A stretch of DNA of 57,711 bases from Butyrivibrio sp. M55. Its GTDB lineage: Bacteria > Bacillota > Clostridia > Lachnospirales > Lachnospiraceae. Position 1 is the first letter of the stretch. The number at the start of each line of letters is the position of its first letter. The notes beneath the pieces are model-generated. The model was not told where the DNA came from and did not search any database. It saw only the letters and a program-made list of their open reading frames with translations. Positions 56,704 through 57,711 of this stretch are shown here, piece by piece. The translations under genes and the position numbers were made by a program. The stretch lies in NCBI RefSeq assembly GCF_900116865.1, contig NZ_FPCD01000020.1:1-57711 (forward strand), written 5' to 3'.

Positions 56704-57711
56704 TCAAAATTTTAAATTTATATACTGTAAGACATACGAAAGAGTCGTAGTTGCAGTAACATAGCGATCTCCATAACTGCAACCATCCATATTAACAGAA
56801 ACATGTGCATTTGAATTAAAAGTAATCGAATCAGCTCCATCTAATCCTGTAATTCCAAACAGATTGTATGTATCTGTAGAAGAACCTGAGAAAGACCTCG
56901 AAATAACTGTATTACCGCGATTTGTAGTAACTGAATAGTTAAGCGATGCTTCTGATTTAGGTTTATTATATCCACCATAATATGCAGCTGATGAAATTCC
57001 TACTGTTACAATGATATTATTCAAAATTGCATAAGGAACGCCATTTCCATCTTTCAGGGTAAGTGGAATCACATCACTTATTGAGCTGTTTTTTTCATCT
57101 CTTGCCCATATTCCCTCGTTATTTCCTTTCGATGCATTAATATTTATATTTGACCTCCCACCTTGGGAGAACATATTGTTGCAATAAAATGCATGCGCCA
57201 CTTCATTTACAAGCACTCCTTTATCCTTGACACCATTATCTATAACAATATCATTGCTGTAATATCCTGCCGGTATCGTAAGAGACTGATTCATACCCAG
57301 CTTTAAGACGGATGAAGCCAGATTGGGATTTGCATTACCAATATTCTGATCGATTGTCTGCTTATTAGGCATCTGTGAAACTCTTCCCGTTGGATTATAT
57401 TTAACCCCGGTAATCAGTTTAGTTGCATCAGTATAATAGCCTGTATATGGAACTGTAACCGATAGGTAATTAGCACCATTCTTAGGTAGATAGCCAGTTT
57501 TGGAATTTTTGTTTGTTACATCTTCAGAGTGATTTGCCATGCTGCCTTCTGTGCGGATTCCCGCTGAAGAAGTAAAGAATTTTCCAACAAGAACGTTTGC
57601 TGCCACCGCATCACCAAGTTTTGGAAGCGCATAGTTTAACATAGTCGTACTTGCACCAAGTGCATTACCTGATGCGGTGTAGTATCCTGTAAATGGTACT
57701 TCAAGCGAAAG
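56704..57711 (-). CDS. Fibre-like repeat protein (partial, runs off the right edge)
   Basis: The frame is open from the right window edge to TGA 56704-56706, at least 335 residues. It contains tail-fibre-type repeat elements: LSLEVPFTGYYTASG and LSVTVPYTGYYTDAT, VGKFFTSSAGIRTEGSM, and SLTIPAGYYSNDIVI. Such repeats occur in phage tail and host-contact proteins of Clostridia. The C-terminal 130 residues are a distinct beta-rich domain. It could be a receptor-binding adhesin of the conjugation pilus or a phage remnant. Confidence 0.6.
   Translation of the reverse strand, partial: LSLEVPFTGYYTASGNALGASTTMLNYALPKLGDAVAANVLVGKFFTSSAGIRTEGSMANHSEDVTNKNSKTGYLPKNGANYLSVTVPYTGYYTDATKLITGVKYNPTGRVSQMPNKQTIDQNIGNANPNLASSVLKLGMNQSLTIPAGYYSNDIVIDNGVKDKGVLVNEVAHAFYCNNMFSQGGRSNININASKGNNEGIWARDEKNSSISDVIPLTLKDGNGVPYAILNNIIVTVGISSAAYYGGYNKPKSEASLNYSVTTNRGNTVISRSFSGSSTDTYNLFGITGLDGADSITFNSNAHVSVNMDGCSYGDRYVTATTTLSYVLQYINLKF

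Overview
The window is AT-rich DNA with strong AGGAGG-type ribosome binding sites and gene families typical of low-GC Clostridia (LXG-type polymorphic toxin, IS21, clostridial conjugation genes). It most resembles part of a large conjugative plasmid or chromid of a Lachnospiraceae-like bacterium. Two complete partition systems, a nearly complete Gram-positive type IV secretion gene set, SSB and recombination genes and a tyrosine recombinase favour a plasmid over an ordinary chromosomal locus. No relaxase or replication initiator was recognised.

Region 1 (1-6.2 kb, mostly + strand) is a type VII-secretion-like toxin island: the tail of a small helical protein, an effector with an LXG-like N-terminus and a cysteine-protease-like C-terminus, and two paralogous membrane-anchored candidate immunity proteins. 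A complete IS21 element (istA/istB) follows. At its right end lies a broken nucleotidase-like gene, then a 47-residue ORF.

Region 2 (6.5-35.5 kb, all - strand) is the core. Read in the direction of transcription it starts with type IV secretion genes: VirB2-like pilin, a small membrane protein, VirB6-like channel protein, a permuted NlpC/P60 hydrolase, two bitopic proteins, PrgI/VirB3-like, VirB4 ATPase, an accessory protein, an HTH protein, the VirD4-type coupling protein and a dual-domain wall hydrolase. It runs on into a Tad/type II-like pilus module: an S1-domain protein, CpaB-like, two TadZ-like proteins, a TadA ATPase split into two genes, a TadB/TadC-like fusion and four pseudopilin-like proteins. 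The layout suggests a hybrid conjugation apparatus with a Tad-like pilus.

Region 3 (35.6-43.6 kb) is maintenance and regulation. A ParM/ParR-like pair (-) and a ParA/ParB pair (+) are transcribed divergently from one control region. Then come two small membrane proteins, a probable small RNA, an XRE regulator and an Ig-like/signal peptidase I fusion.

Region 4 (43.6-57.7 kb) holds DNA-processing and accessory genes: RecD-like helicase, YqaJ-type exonuclease, a possible annealing protein, SSB, a second OB-fold-like protein, an ASCH-like (DUF3850) protein, a PAPS-reductase-like protein, several unknowns, a tyrosine recombinase beside a 17-bp inverted repeat, a membrane HExxH protein, and a fibre-like repeat protein running off the right edge.

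Two recurrent regulatory patterns tie the window together. First, most operon promoters carry a 15-bp interrupted palindrome (TACAC-N5-GTGTA) between -35 and -10, overlapping the -10. Second, at least four of these promoters lead into transcripts with an intrinsic-terminator-like hairpin flanked by ACGTYAAA and sometimes TTTGACGT segments, consistent with attenuation or antitermination. A third repeated box (TTTGTCC-NN-GACA) clusters upstream of the partition genes and between virB4 and the next gene.
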